Shown in pieces: positions 46,654 to 56,913 of a stretch of 64,000 nt of DNA. A program made the translations under genes and the position numbers. Source of the DNA: Dietzia sp. B32 (GTDB lineage Bacteria; Actinomycetota; Actinomycetes; Mycobacteriales; Mycobacteriaceae); contig NZ_CP093845.1 of the NCBI RefSeq assembly GCF_024732245.1, forward strand, positions 1,054,001-1,118,000. Direction: 5' to 3'. Each line of letters starts with the position of its first letter. Within the stretch, counting starts at the first letter, position 1. Under the pieces are notes generated by a model. It had not been told where the DNA came from and did not search any database. It saw only the letters and a program-made list of their open reading frames with translations.

Positions 46654-48063
46654 TCAGGGGCCCACCTCGAGCAGCTCTCCGGGGATCTCCAGGCGGACCG
46701 CGGCGAGGTCCGCGCCGAGCCCGGGCCGCAGGACCTCGCCCCGCGGCGGACGGGCGACGAGGTTGACCGCCCGGAGGTTGGGTAGGAGGTAACGCCGGGT
46801 GTCCATGCCCTCCAGTCCCGGGATGAGCTCCCGGAACCGCTCGTCGGTGAGTTCGGCGGCCAGCCAGGCGAACGCCGAGTCGTCCCACGTCCACACCGCG
46901 ATGTTGACCCCGCGGCCGACCACCCCACGCCGCACGCTCGCCACCGAACCCAGGACCGCCGTGACGGGTTCCCCGCCCGGGACGGTGCCCGGCGTCCACG
47001 GGGTCGGCAACTCCCCCGGGCCGATGGGCGCGGTCTCCGGGGGGACCGGGACCACGACGCGCGTGCCGTCGGGCATGACGACGGAGTGCCCCGACTCCCC
47101 CTGTGCCAGCGGGCGCGCCACCCGCGCGGGGCGCCGGTCGTCCCCGGAACCCCGGGTCATGGCGACCACCGCGACGACCGGCGGGGCCGGTTCACCACGG
47201 GCACCGCTGATCCGGACCCGGTCGGTGCCCTCCTGCGCAAGCCTGAGGGAGTCGAGCCGCAGCACCACGTCGGGCGCCGCGTACCGCGCCCCGGCGACGC
47301 CGTCGAGGAGCTGATCGGTGACGGTCCCGACGGTGACCGACCCGAAGGCCGAGGGATGGCGCGTGACGACCGCGCACCCGTCGTCGGCGATCTCCGCGAT
47401 GGGGTAACCCCCGGTGACCGGATCGGTGGTGCGGGTGACATCGGTCGTGGAGTCGACGACCCCCGTCGCGCCGGGGCCCCCGGAGAGCACGTGCCCCACC
47501 GCGACCGATCCGGCGAGGGAGTCCAGGGCGGACGGCGTCCAGCCGTGGTGGGCCGCCGCGGCGCCGGCGACGAGGGCCTCGCGACTGACGCGCCCGGTGA
47601 CGACGACGACGGCGCCGGCCGCCAACGCCCGGGAGATGCCGAACGCCCCGTGACGCACCGTCGCGACATCGGCCCCACCGAGACCGAGTTCGGTCGTCCG
47701 GTCCGTCACGTCACCGGCATCGACGCAGGCCACTGCCAGGTCCAGACCCGCGTCCCGGGCGACGGAGCGCAATTCGGCGGCGAGGCCCTCGGGGTCCAGT
47801 GCGCCCGCGTTGGTGACGATCCGCACGCCCCCGGCGCCGAGCTGCCCGAGACACTCGCCGATCTGGACCAGCGCCGCCCGTTCGTAACCCGGTCCGCCCG
47901 CGGACCGCTGCTCGGCCAGATCGAGCATCGCCTCGTCGGAGAGCATGTCGAGCGCGAGCACGTCCAGCGCCGCGGCCGCGAGGAACTCGGCCGTCGCCGT
48001 GGCACGGTCTGCCCGCGACGCCGAGACGTTACCTATGCGCAGGGGGCTCTGGGTGCTCGTCAT
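46654..48063 (-). CDS. Reduced AtuA-like protein lacking signature motifs
   Basis: The 469-residue protein is clearly a relative of the AtuA protein at 42242-44047: VTGRVSREALV, GYPIAEIADDG and DRVRISGARGEPAP align with it. It lacks about 120 residues of the middle region. The N-terminal GNMSGFYGDR has become GNVSASRADR, and the second-half ARSGDKGG motif has become VASVRRGV. The reading frame is intact. It follows the CoA-transferase gene by 36 bases on the same strand and is probably in its operon. It may be a non-catalytic subunit or a different enzyme. Confidence 0.72.
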   Translation of the reverse strand: MTSTQSPLRIGNVSASRADRATATAEFLAAAALDVLALDMLSDEAMLDLAEQRSAGGPGYERAALVQIGECLGQLGAGGVRIVTNAGALDPEGLAAELRSVARDAGLDLAVACVDAGDVTDRTTELGLGGADVATVRHGAFGISRALAAGAVVVVTGRVSREALVAGAAAAHHGWTPSALDSLAGSVAVGHVLSGGPGATGVVDSTTDVTRTTDPVTGGYPIAEIADDGCAVVTRHPSAFGSVTVGTVTDQLLDGVAGARYAAPDVVLRLDSLRLAQEGTDRVRISGARGEPAPPVVAVVAMTRGSGDDRRPARVARPLAQGESGHSVVMPDGTRVVVPVPPETAPIGPGELPTPWTPGTVPGGEPVTAVLGSVASVRRGVVGRGVNIAVWTWDDSAFAWLAAELTDERFRELIPGLEGMDTRRYLLPNLRAVNLVARPPRGEVLRPGLGADLAAVRLEIPGELLEVGP

Positions 48064-48099
48064 CGATCCTCGGACTCCTAGTCGATCTGGGGCGGACGC

Positions 48100-49650
48100 C
48101 TACCCCAGCATGCTCCCCGTGGCAGCGAGGCGCGTGTGGAACGAGAAGGCGTCCTCGAGGATATGCGGCGTGTTGCCGGCACCCGGACGGGCCTCGGCCC
48201 GATCGAGGTAGTCGTGCAGAAGTGGTCGGAAGACGGGGTCCGCGCACCGGTCCACGATGAGACGCGACCTCTTGCGTGGGCTCAATGCGCGCAGGTCGGC
48301 GAGGCCGTGCTCGGTGACGATCACCTGGACGTCGTGCTCGGTGTGGTCGACGTGCGGGACCATCGGCACGATCGCCGAGACCGCCCCGTCCTTGGCCGTT
48401 GACGGGCTGAGGAACATCGACACGTATCCGTTACGCGTGAAGTCACCGGACCCGCCGATGCCGTTCATGATGCGGGTCCCGCCCACGTGGGTGGAGTTGA
48501 CGTTGCCGTAGACGTCCGCCTCGAGCATGCCGTTCATGCCGACGATCCCCAGCCGCCGGACGATCTCCGGGTGGTTGCTGATCTCCTGCGGGCGCAACGT
48601 GATGTGGTCGCGGTAGAGGTCGAAGTTGTCCACCAGTTCCGTCAGTCCGTCCGCGGACAACGCCAGCGCGGTGGCCGAGGCGTGGGCGACCGTGCCCTCC
48701 CGGATGAGCTGGAGCATCGAGTCCTGGATGACCTCGGAGTAGCAGCTCAGGTCCGAGAACGACCCCGCCGCCAGTCCGGCCAGGACGGCGTTGGCCACAT
48801 TGCCGATCCCGGCCTGCAACGGGAGGAGGCTCCCCGCGGGCATCCGACCGGACGCGACCTCGTGGTGGAAGAACTCCAGCACGTGGCCCGCGATCGCGTT
48901 GCTCACCTCGTCCGGCTTGGTCAGAGCGCTGGCGGAGTCCCGCTGATCGGTGGGTACCACCGCGATGACCTTGGCCGGGTCCACCTCGAGCAGGGGCTGA
49001 CCGATCCGGTCGTCGGCCCGCGAGAGCAGGATCGGCCTGCGATGCGGCGGGAGCGCCGTGCCGTAGTAGACGTCGTGGATGCCCTCGACGCCCTCCGGGA
49101 TCCAGGAGTTCACCTCGAGGATCACCTTGTCGGCCACGTCGAGCCACGTCTTGCTGTTACCCACCGACATCGCCGGGACGAGTCCGCCGTCCTCCGTGAT
49201 GGCCGCGACCTCCACCACCGCGACGTCCACGTCGCCGTAATGGCCCTGCCACACCTGCTGGGCCACGTGAGAGAGGTGGACGTCCACGTAGTCCATCTCG
49301 CCCGAGTTGATCTTGCCGCGGGCGGTGGGCTCGCTCTGGTACGGCATCCGCAGCGCGATGCCGTCGACCTCGGCGAGCATCGCCTCGGCCTCGTTCGCCA
49401 CCGACGCGCCGGTGAGCAGGTTGACACTGAAGTCACCACCGGCCGCCCGGACGGCGCGGATCCGGTCCGCGAGCGCAGGGGCGAACGCTTTCGGGGTGCC
49501 CGCGCTGGCGAACCCGCTGATCGCCACCGTGTCGCCGTCGGCGATCCGCTCCACCGCGGAGGCTGCGTCGGTGACCAGTCCCCGGAAATGGGGATGGCGG
49601 ATGCGTGAGGGGTCGCAGGCGGTGCCCCGCATATGGACGGAGGTGCTCAT
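48100..49650 (-). CDS. Acetyl-CoA hydrolase/CoA-transferase family protein
   Basis: Members move CoA between acyl-CoA and acetate or succinate through a glutamyl-CoA intermediate. The 516-residue protein has VAISGFASAGTPKAF near the N-terminus, the catalytic Glu306 in CYSEVIQDS and the C-terminal GGSGDFTRNGYVSMFLSPST block. The overall pattern matches succinyl-CoA:acetate CoA-transferases. The ATG at 49650 lies six bases after a TAGGCT -10 box, suggesting a leaderless message. It is divergent from a MarR regulator, with an inverted repeat between, and is followed by the reduced AtuA gene. Confidence 0.88.
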   Translation of the reverse strand: MSTSVHMRGTACDPSRIRHPHFRGLVTDAASAVERIADGDTVAISGFASAGTPKAFAPALADRIRAVRAAGGDFSVNLLTGASVANEAEAMLAEVDGIALRMPYQSEPTARGKINSGEMDYVDVHLSHVAQQVWQGHYGDVDVAVVEVAAITEDGGLVPAMSVGNSKTWLDVADKVILEVNSWIPEGVEGIHDVYYGTALPPHRRPILLSRADDRIGQPLLEVDPAKVIAVVPTDQRDSASALTKPDEVSNAIAGHVLEFFHHEVASGRMPAGSLLPLQAGIGNVANAVLAGLAAGSFSDLSCYSEVIQDSMLQLIREGTVAHASATALALSADGLTELVDNFDLYRDHITLRPQEISNHPEIVRRLGIVGMNGMLEADVYGNVNSTHVGGTRIMNGIGGSGDFTRNGYVSMFLSPSTAKDGAVSAIVPMVPHVDHTEHDVQVIVTEHGLADLRALSPRKRSRLIVDRCADPVFRPLLHDYLDRAEARPGAGNTPHILEDAFSFHTRLAATGSMLG

Positions 49651-49656
49651 ACGCGG

Positions 49657-49662
49657 AGCCTA
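49657..49662 (-). promoter_or_regulatory. -10 box of the CoA-transferase gene, leaderless start
   Basis: TAGGCT on the minus strand ends six bases before the ATG, so transcription would start at or next to the start codon. No ribosome-binding site is present upstream, in line with a leaderless transcript. Confidence 0.55.
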
Positions 49663-49670
49663 TCGCCGGT

Positions 49671-49691
49671 GTCGGAAATTCCATTTTCGAC
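49671..49691. promoter_or_regulatory. Inverted repeat, likely MarR operator
   Basis: Nine-base arms GTCGGAAAT and ATTTTCGAC match at eight of nine pairs around a three-base centre. This AT-rich patch overlaps the spacer/-35 region of the CoA-transferase promoter and lies upstream of marR. Confidence 0.6.
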
Positions 49692-49763
49692 GAAGACGTG
49701 ATCACCCCCACTCGGTGCCGCTCCGATCTCCGCAGGTCTCCGGTCGGACGGGGTCCGGGCGGA

Positions 49764-49769
49764 TAGACT
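49764..49769 (+). promoter_or_regulatory. Candidate -10 box of the MarR gene
   Basis: TAGACT lies 39 bases before the marR start. No consensus -35 is visible. Confidence 0.4.
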
Positions 49770-49808
49770 CGGCCGTTCAACCCCGCCGCGTCCGCCAGGA
49801 GTGAACCC

Positions 49809-50315
49809 TTGTCCCCCAGGACCGCACCGATCCCCGACCGCATCGACCAGGCGCGCGCCAACTGGGAGCGCGAGGGGTGGGCGGACGCTGCCCAGGGGAT
49901 GACGGTCGTGACCTCGGTGATGCGGGCCCACCAGATCCTGTTGGCCCGGGTCGAGGAGACCCTGCGACCGTGGAACCTGTCGTTCCCCCGCTACGAGCTC
50001 CTCCGACTGCTCGCCTTCTCCCGTTCGGGAGCGCTGCCCATCACCAAGGCCTCCGAGCGTCTCCAGGTCCACGTCACCAGCGTCACCAGCGCGATGAAGC
50101 GTCTTCTCGACGCCGGGCTGGTGGAGCGACGGCCGCACCCCACGGACGGGCGGACGACCCTGGTGGAGATCACCGACGACGGCAGGCGCGTGGTGGCCGA
50201 GGCCACCGCCGCACTCAACGCCGGGGTGTTCGCCGACCCGGGGATGGAGCAGGAGGAACAGGTGGCGCTCATCGAGGCCATCGCGTCCCTGCGCCGGTCC
50301 GCCGGCGACTTCTGA
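49809..50315 (+). CDS. MarR-family transcriptional regulator
   Basis: This is a 168-residue winged-helix regulator. The DNA-binding domain spans about residues 55-115: ITKASERLQVHVTSVTSAMKRLLDAGLVERRPHPTDGRTTLVEIT carries the recognition helix and the DxR wing. The start is TTG at 49809, supported by AGGAG seven bases upstream; no ATG or GTG alternative fits. It is divergent from the CoA-transferase gene, and the inverted repeat at 49671-49691 is the likely binding site. An acyl-CoA or aromatic ligand would be usual for the family. Confidence 0.87.
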   Translation: MSPRTAPIPDRIDQARANWEREGWADAAQGMTVVTSVMRAHQILLARVEETLRPWNLSFPRYELLRLLAFSRSGALPITKASERLQVHVTSVTSAMKRLLDAGLVERRPHPTDGRTTLVEITDDGRRVVAEATAALNAGVFADPGMEQEEQVALIEAIASLRRSAGDF

Positions 50316-50328
50316 CCGCTCCCCTACA

Positions 50329-50366
50329 GGGCGGGTCCACACACGACGGGCAGGTCCACACACGAC
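50329..50366. repeat. Two tandem 19-base repeats after marR
   Basis: Copies at 50329-50347 and 50348-50366 differ at one base: gggc(g/a)ggtccacacacgac. They lie directly between the marR stop and the terminator hairpin. Confidence 0.8.
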
Positions 50367-50367
50367 A

Positions 50368-50404
50368 CCGCGCCCGGCCCCCTCTCGGGTGGGGCCGGGC
50401 GCGG
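50368..50404. terminator. Bidirectional terminator between marR and the transporter gene
   Basis: A perfect 14-base stem (50368-50381 with 50391-50404) with a nine-base loop lies between convergent genes. Confidence 0.85.
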
Positions 50405-50463
50405 CTGTTCAGGGGAGGGAGTGTCCCGGGGCCGTGAGCGCCGGGGCATCCGTCAGGTGTGGA

Positions 50464-51897
50464 TCAGGGCACCTCGGTGGCGAGGGTGCGGTCCTCGGTC
50501 ATCTCGGCATCCGCGTTCATCACGTTCTTGCTCGACTCCGTCATGGCCACCACGCACAGCATCGACATGGCGGACAGCAACGAGAGCATGATCCCGACGC
50601 CGAGGGTGTTGCCCGCGGCGACCATCGCGGCGGCGGCCAGTGGCGGCAGTGCGCCACCGAGGATGCCGGCGAGGTTGTAGCCGAGGCCGGCGCCGGTGTA
50701 GCGGTACCGGGCCTGGAACAACTCCGGCAGGAGTGCGCCGGCCGGGCCGTAGGCGATGCCGAAGATGATGAGCGTGACGAAGAGGACGATGGCGAACGCG
50801 ATCGGCGACCCGGTGTCGAGGATCGGGAACACGAACAGCGCCCAGACCACGGCCAGCGCCACCGAGGTGCCGATGACCTTCTTGCGGCCGATCCGGTCGG
50901 AGTACATGGCCGAGATCGCGATCGCGGCGCCGAAGATCAGGGCGGCGATCATGCCCATACCCAGGACGAACGGGCGGGTGTGCTCGAGGTTCTTGGTGGC
51001 GTAGTTCGTGAGGAACGAGGTGCCCATGTAGAAGAGGGAGAACAGCGAGGTGAGCGCGCCACCGGCGATGAGGATCTCCTTCCACTGGTAGCGGAGCGCA
51101 TCAGCGAACGGCAGGGTCTTGGGTGCCGCGTCCTCGGAGGCCAGGGCCCGGTCCTGCTTGAAGACCGGGGTCTCCTCGATGGAGACTCGGATCCACAGGC
51201 CGATGAGCACCAGCACGGCGGACAGCAGGAACGGGATACGCCAGCCGTACTGCATGAACGGGCTGTTGACGTCAGAACTGTCGCCGGCGACCAGCGAGAA
51301 GATGAGGAACGTGCCCGAGGAGAGGAAGAACGCGAAGGCGACGCCCAGCTGCGGCCACATCCCCATCATCCCGCGCTTACCCTCCGGCGCGTACTCGGCC
51401 GTGAGCAGGGTCGCCCCGGCCCACTCGCCGCCGACCGCGAAGCCCTGGAAGAAGCGACAGACCACGAGGAGCGTCGGGGCCCAGATGCCGATGCCACCCT
51501 CGAACATTCCGAAGGCCCCGGTGCCGTACCCGGGGAGCAGGCCGATGAACACGGTGGCGATGCCCATGATGAACAGCGTCCACACCAGGGTGCGCTTACG
51601 ACCGATGCGGTCTCCGAAGTGACCGAAGAGGGCGGCACCGACCGGGCGGGCGAAGAACGCCACCGCGAACGTCGCGAAGGACGAGAGCGTCGCGGCCGCG
51701 GCGTCCTGGCCCGGGAAGAACAGAGTGGGGAACACGAGCGCGGCGGCGGTGCCATAGATGAAGAAGTCGTACCACTCGATCGTCGTTCCGATCGAGGAGG
51801 CCGCCGCCACCTTCGCGAGCGAGGTCTTCTTGGGCTCCGGTGTCAGGGGTGACGACGGTGGCGTCGCATTCCCTGCGGGGAGGTTCGTGGCAGTCAA
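50464..51897 (-). CDS. MHS-type major facilitator (metabolite:H+ symporter)
   Basis: This is a twelve-helix proton-coupled importer of the metabolite:H+ symporter subfamily. The 477-residue protein has GTTIEWYDFFIYGTAA in the first helix region, the loop 2-3 signature GHFGDRIGRKR, CRFFQGFAVGGEWAGA and a repeated loop 8-9 SDRIGRKK. This subfamily takes up organic acids and osmolytes, so import of a carboxylate used by neighbouring CoA ligases is plausible but not shown. The start is TTG at 51897, with GGAG about six bases upstream. Confidence 0.88.
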   Translation of the reverse strand: MTATNLPAGNATPPSSPLTPEPKKTSLAKVAAASSIGTTIEWYDFFIYGTAAALVFPTLFFPGQDAAAATLSSFATFAVAFFARPVGAALFGHFGDRIGRKRTLVWTLFIMGIATVFIGLLPGYGTGAFGMFEGGIGIWAPTLLVVCRFFQGFAVGGEWAGATLLTAEYAPEGKRGMMGMWPQLGVAFAFFLSSGTFLIFSLVAGDSSDVNSPFMQYGWRIPFLLSAVLVLIGLWIRVSIEETPVFKQDRALASEDAAPKTLPFADALRYQWKEILIAGGALTSLFSLFYMGTSFLTNYATKNLEHTRPFVLGMGMIAALIFGAAIAISAMYSDRIGRKKVIGTSVALAVVWALFVFPILDTGSPIAFAIVLFVTLIIFGIAYGPAGALLPELFQARYRYTGAGLGYNLAGILGGALPPLAAAAMVAAGNTLGVGIMLSLLSAMSMLCVVAMTESSKNVMNADAEMTEDRTLATEVP

Positions 51898-52199
51898 GTC
51901 AGGCTCCAGTCCTGTGGGGCCGGGTGGGGCCCGGCGCGGTGCGTGATCCCCGACGGGTGAACGTCGATTAAGGGAAAGATATGTGACTGGCACCACACCC
52001 GGTACACCCGAAAGTGGATGGGGGGTGATCCGGGCCACAGGCGGGCGTCCACGGGAGCCCCGTCCGGGCCCGACGACCGCTGCTCGGGTACGACGAGAAG
52101 AGCGTCCCGCACACCTGCCCCCCGGGGGCAGGTGTGCGGGACGCTCTCGTCGACGGCGGCCTCGGGTCGGCCGGTGCGATGGAGGGACCGCGTGGGGAA
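51898..52199. other. 302-base non-coding region between the transporter and GAF-LuxR genes
   Basis: It holds the transporter's upstream region and the long hairpin at 52099-52147. The only AT-rich patch (about 51962-51985) contains TATCTT on the minus strand (51976-51981), a weak -10 candidate for the transporter. No gene was found. Confidence 0.5.
52099..52147. terminator. Very long hairpin terminator after the GAF-LuxR gene
   Basis: Arms of 24 bases (52099-52122 with 52124-52147) are perfectly complementary around a single centre base, so the innermost pairs must open to form a loop. It lies 53 bases past the GAF-LuxR stop. Confidence 0.8.
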
Positions 52200-53063
52200 T
52201 CAGGGCAGGACGCCGAGGAGCCGGGCGCGTGCCACGGATTCCATCCGGGACCGGGTGCCGAGCTTCGTACCGATGTTGCGCAGGTACGCCTTGATGGTCT
52301 CCGGGGACAGCGACAACCGCGCCCCCACCTCCGCGTTCGAGCAGCCGAGCGCCACCTGGGCCAGCACGTCGATCTCGCGCGGTGAGAGGACGGACCTGGC
52401 GGGCACCGGGATGTCCCCGGCATCGGGCGTCCGTCCTACGCCCGCGAGGGCGGACCCGGCCGCCAGGAGCCGGTCGCGCAGCGCCGGGTCCCCCAGCTCC
52501 GCGGCGATCGCACGCAGCTCGCCGTGCAGGATCCGCAGCTGTTCGCGGTCCGTGGTCTCCAGGCCGACCGAGTGCTCGGCGGCGGCGAGATCGGCCATCC
52601 GCAGCCGGCGGTCGACCTCATCCCTGATCTCAAACTCCGAGGCCAGCTCGGAGGCGACCGAGTTGAACGTCCTGGCGACCTGATCGCCGAGTTGCGTGGC
52701 CACCCGCGCCGACCCGTACAAAATCGTCCGCGCGACACCGGAGACCATCACCGGCACCGAGATGATCGCACGCAGGCCCTCCTGCTCCACCGCGTCGGCG
52801 TAGTCGCGGGTGATGCTGGAGCAGTCCTCGTAGTCGCGGACCGTCGCGGGTCGTCCGGACGCCATGACGTGCCCCCCGAGCCCCCGGCCCTTGGCAACGG
52901 CCAGACCCTGCATGGAGTTCGTGCGAACCCCGATGAAGCGGGTGAGCTTCGCGGTCTCGCCGTCGGCCTGCCCGGCGAACACGATCGGCAGACCGGACTC
53001 CTGCCGCGCGCGGCGCAGGGCGCCGAGCACGGCGTCCGAATCACTGGGTCGAAGGGTGGTCAT
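52200..53063 (-). CDS. GAF-domain LuxR-type transcriptional regulator
   Basis: The 287-residue protein has an N-terminal GAF-like sensor (about 15-170, with GLGGHVMASGRPATVRDYE typical of IclR/GAF folds). A helical linker follows, then a C-terminal LuxR helix-turn-helix (about 225-285: SPREIDVLAQVALGCSNAEVG, then SPETIKAYLRNI). The ATG at 53063 follows GGGAG. It lies 25 bases after mmsB, so it is probably the last gene of the valine-catabolism operon and may regulate it in response to a metabolite. Confidence 0.85.
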   Translation of the reverse strand: MTTLRPSDSDAVLGALRRARQESGLPIVFAGQADGETAKLTRFIGVRTNSMQGLAVAKGRGLGGHVMASGRPATVRDYEDCSSITRDYADAVEQEGLRAIISVPVMVSGVARTILYGSARVATQLGDQVARTFNSVASELASEFEIRDEVDRRLRMADLAAAEHSVGLETTDREQLRILHGELRAIAAELGDPALRDRLLAAGSALAGVGRTPDAGDIPVPARSVLSPREIDVLAQVALGCSNAEVGARLSLSPETIKAYLRNIGTKLGTRSRMESVARARLLGVLP

Positions 53064-53088
53064 GGTCAGCTCCCGAGAGTGGAGGCGG

Positions 53089-53985
53089 TCAGCTCCGCGC
53101 GGAATCGCGGATGCTGGTGATGATGGCACTGAAGTCCTTGCCACCGTTGTCCTGTGCGAACTCGTCGTACAGGGCCGCGGCCGCCGCACCGAGCGGCGCG
53201 ACCGTACCGGTGCTCTCCAACGCCGCCAGGGCCAGTCCCAGGTCCTTGTTCATCAGGGCCGTGGCGAAGCCGGGCGCGAAGTCGTTGTTGGCCGGCGACG
53301 TCGGCACCGGGCCGGGCACGGGGCAGTTGGTGTGCAGCGCCCAGCTGTTGCCGGTCGCCCCCGTGACGACGTCGTAGAGTGCCTGGTGCTCGAGCCCCAG
53401 CCGCTCGGCGAGCACGAACGCCTCGCCGATCGCGATCTGGTGCACGGCCAGCACCATGTTGTTGCAGACCTTGGCGGCCTGACCGGCCCCCGCCGCGCCG
53501 CAGTGGATGACCTTGCCCGCCATGGGCTCGAGCACCGGCTGTGCGGCGGCGAACGCCTCGTCCTCGCCGCCCACCATGAACGCCAGCGTCCCCGCGGTCG
53601 CGCCCTTGACACCGCCGGAGACCGGGGCGTCCACCTGGAGCATCCCCGCCTCGACGGCCTTGGCGTGCACCGCCCGGGCGTCGTCGACCGAGATGGTGGA
53701 CGAGTCGATGAACAGGGTTCCCCGCTCCGCCTCCCCCAGGACGTCCTCGTAGGTGGAGGTGACCAGCGCGCCGTTGGGGAGCATCGTGATGACGACCCCG
53801 GCCCCGCGGACCGCCTCGGCCGGCGTCTCGCAGACGGTCACACCGGCCGATCGCGCGGCCTCCTGCGCGGCGGGGACCGGGTCGAAACCGCGGACCTCGT
53901 GGCCGGCACCGACCAGATTGGCCGCCATGGGACCGCCCATGTTGCCCAGCCCGAGGAAAGCGACGGTCGGCAGTTCGTTGGTCAT
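53089..53985 (-). CDS. mmsB: 3-Hydroxyisobutyrate dehydrogenase
   Basis: It oxidises 3-hydroxyisobutyrate to methylmalonate semialdehyde with NAD in valine breakdown. The 298-residue protein has the Rossmann motif GLGNMG at 12-17, the substrate-binding block DAPVSGGVKGATAGTLAFMVGG and the catalytic lysine in AAKVCNNM. It follows the acyl-CoA dehydrogenase by two bases and lies downstream of mmsA. Confidence 0.95.
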   Translation of the reverse strand: MTNELPTVAFLGLGNMGGPMAANLVGAGHEVRGFDPVPAAQEAARSAGVTVCETPAEAVRGAGVVITMLPNGALVTSTYEDVLGEAERGTLFIDSSTISVDDARAVHAKAVEAGMLQVDAPVSGGVKGATAGTLAFMVGGEDEAFAAAQPVLEPMAGKVIHCGAAGAGQAAKVCNNMVLAVHQIAIGEAFVLAERLGLEHQALYDVVTGATGNSWALHTNCPVPGPVPTSPANNDFAPGFATALMNKDLGLALAALESTGTVAPLGAAAAALYDEFAQDNGGKDFSAIITSIRDSARS

Positions 53986-53987
53986 TC

Positions 53988-55151
53988 CTACGCTCCCAGT
54001 CCGCGCGCGGCGACGGCCCTGCCGACGACGACGCGCATGATCTCGTTCGTGCCCTCAAGGATGCGGTGCACCCGCAGATCCCGCACGATCTTCTCGATTC
54101 CGTATTCGGATAGATACCCGTAGCCGCCGAACAACTGCAGCGACCGGTCGGCGATGTCGAAGCACCGGTCGGTGACGAACAGCTTCGCCATAGCACACAG
54201 CTCGACGTGGTCGGGTTCCTTGGCGTCCAGCGCCGCGGCGGCGCGCCACAGCATGAGCCGACTCGCCTCCAGCTCGGTGGCCATCTCGGCGAGGGTGAAC
54301 CGGATGGTCGGCTCGTCGATGAGCGCACCGCCGAACGCCTCGCGGTCCCGCACGTGTGCCACGGCCCGCGAGTACGCCTCCTGGGCCCCACCCAGCGAGC
54401 AGGCGGCGATGTTGATGCGCCCGCCGTTGAGTCCACGCATCGCGATGGTGAAGCCGAGCCCCTCCCCGCCGGTGTCCGCGCCGCCGATGAGGTTGGCGGC
54501 CGGGACCCGGACGCCCTCCATGATCACCTGCGCGGTCGGCTGGGCGTTCCAGCCCATCTTCCGCTCGTCGGGGCCGAAGCTCAGCCCGTCCGAGTCGGCC
54601 GGGACCAGGAACGCCGAGATGCCCTTGGGGCCGGCCTCCCCGGTCCGGGCCATCACCAGGTAGACGTCCGACTGGCCGCCCCCGGAGATGAACTGCTTGG
54701 TGCCGCTGAGCACGTAGTGGTCACCGTCGCGGACCGCCTTGGTGCGCAGCGCCGCCGCGTCCGACCCGGCGCCCGGCTCGGTGAGGCAGTAGCTGGCGAA
54801 CTTCTCGAGCGAGGCCAGCTGGGGGATCCACTGCCGGCGCTGCTCGTCGGTGCCGAACTCGTCGACCATCCACACGCACATGTTGTGGATAGACAGGTAC
54901 GCCGCCACCGACGGGCACCCGCGCGCGAGCTGCTCGAAGATCCGCACGCCGTCCAGTCGACGCATCCCGCTGCCGCCGACCTCCTCGGAGACATAGATCG
55001 CGCCCATGCCCATCCCGGCGGCCTCGCGGAGGACGTCCTTGGGGAAGTGGTGGGTCTCGTCCCACTCCTGCGCCTTGGGACCGATCCGCTTGTCCGAGAA
55101 GTCGCGTGCGGCGTCGACGATGACCTTGTCGTCGTCATCAAGGGTGAACAT
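53988..55151 (-). CDS. Acyl-CoA dehydrogenase, probably isobutyryl-CoA dehydrogenase
   Basis: In valine degradation this FAD enzyme would turn isobutyryl-CoA into methacrylyl-CoA. The 387-residue protein has SYCLTEPGAGSDAAALRT, GGRINIAACSLGGAQ and the C-terminal QLFGGYGYLSEYGIEKIVRD then LEGTNEIMRVV. The placement between mmsA and mmsB is the main reason for the isobutyryl call; short branched-chain substrates in general are possible. An enoyl-CoA hydratase and a 3-hydroxyisobutyryl-CoA hydrolase are not in this operon. Confidence 0.88.
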   Translation of the reverse strand: MFTLDDDDKVIVDAARDFSDKRIGPKAQEWDETHHFPKDVLREAAGMGMGAIYVSEEVGGSGMRRLDGVRIFEQLARGCPSVAAYLSIHNMCVWMVDEFGTDEQRRQWIPQLASLEKFASYCLTEPGAGSDAAALRTKAVRDGDHYVLSGTKQFISGGGQSDVYLVMARTGEAGPKGISAFLVPADSDGLSFGPDERKMGWNAQPTAQVIMEGVRVPAANLIGGADTGGEGLGFTIAMRGLNGGRINIAACSLGGAQEAYSRAVAHVRDREAFGGALIDEPTIRFTLAEMATELEASRLMLWRAAAALDAKEPDHVELCAMAKLFVTDRCFDIADRSLQLFGGYGYLSEYGIEKIVRDLRVHRILEGTNEIMRVVVGRAVAARGLGA

Positions 55152-55178
55152 GGGTGTTCCTCTCCTGGGGCGAGCCGG

Positions 55179-56705
<1,527 letters not shown>

Positions 56706-56913
56706 GGACGTCCCTTCCTCAGTGGGGCGGCGCGCTGTTCTCGCCCGCTCACCCCTGTCCCGTGATGCCCATCACCATATACTTGCAACTCCTAGTAATC
56801 CATAGCCGGGGCCCTATCGGCCCCGGACCCTCCCCTTTCGGGTGTACCGCCACCCCCTGGCGCGGACCTACTGTGAGCTGACTCACTCACACGTTCCGTC
56901 GACAGGAGCATCC
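56706..56913. promoter_or_regulatory. Divergent promoter region of mmsA and the acyl-CoA synthetase
   Basis: This 208-base region contains a perfect eight-base hairpin (56806-56826), an inverted repeat GTGAT/ATCAC near 56760-56776, an AT-rich core around 56778-56804 with TATATG on the minus strand, and GTGAG/CTCAC at 56873-56886. Which sites the co-transcribed GAF-LuxR regulator might use is unknown. Confidence 0.45.

Noticed and set aside
52099-52147. Terminal repeat of an insertion sequence
   Set aside because: No transposase or second copy is seen; the position past a gene end fits a terminator.
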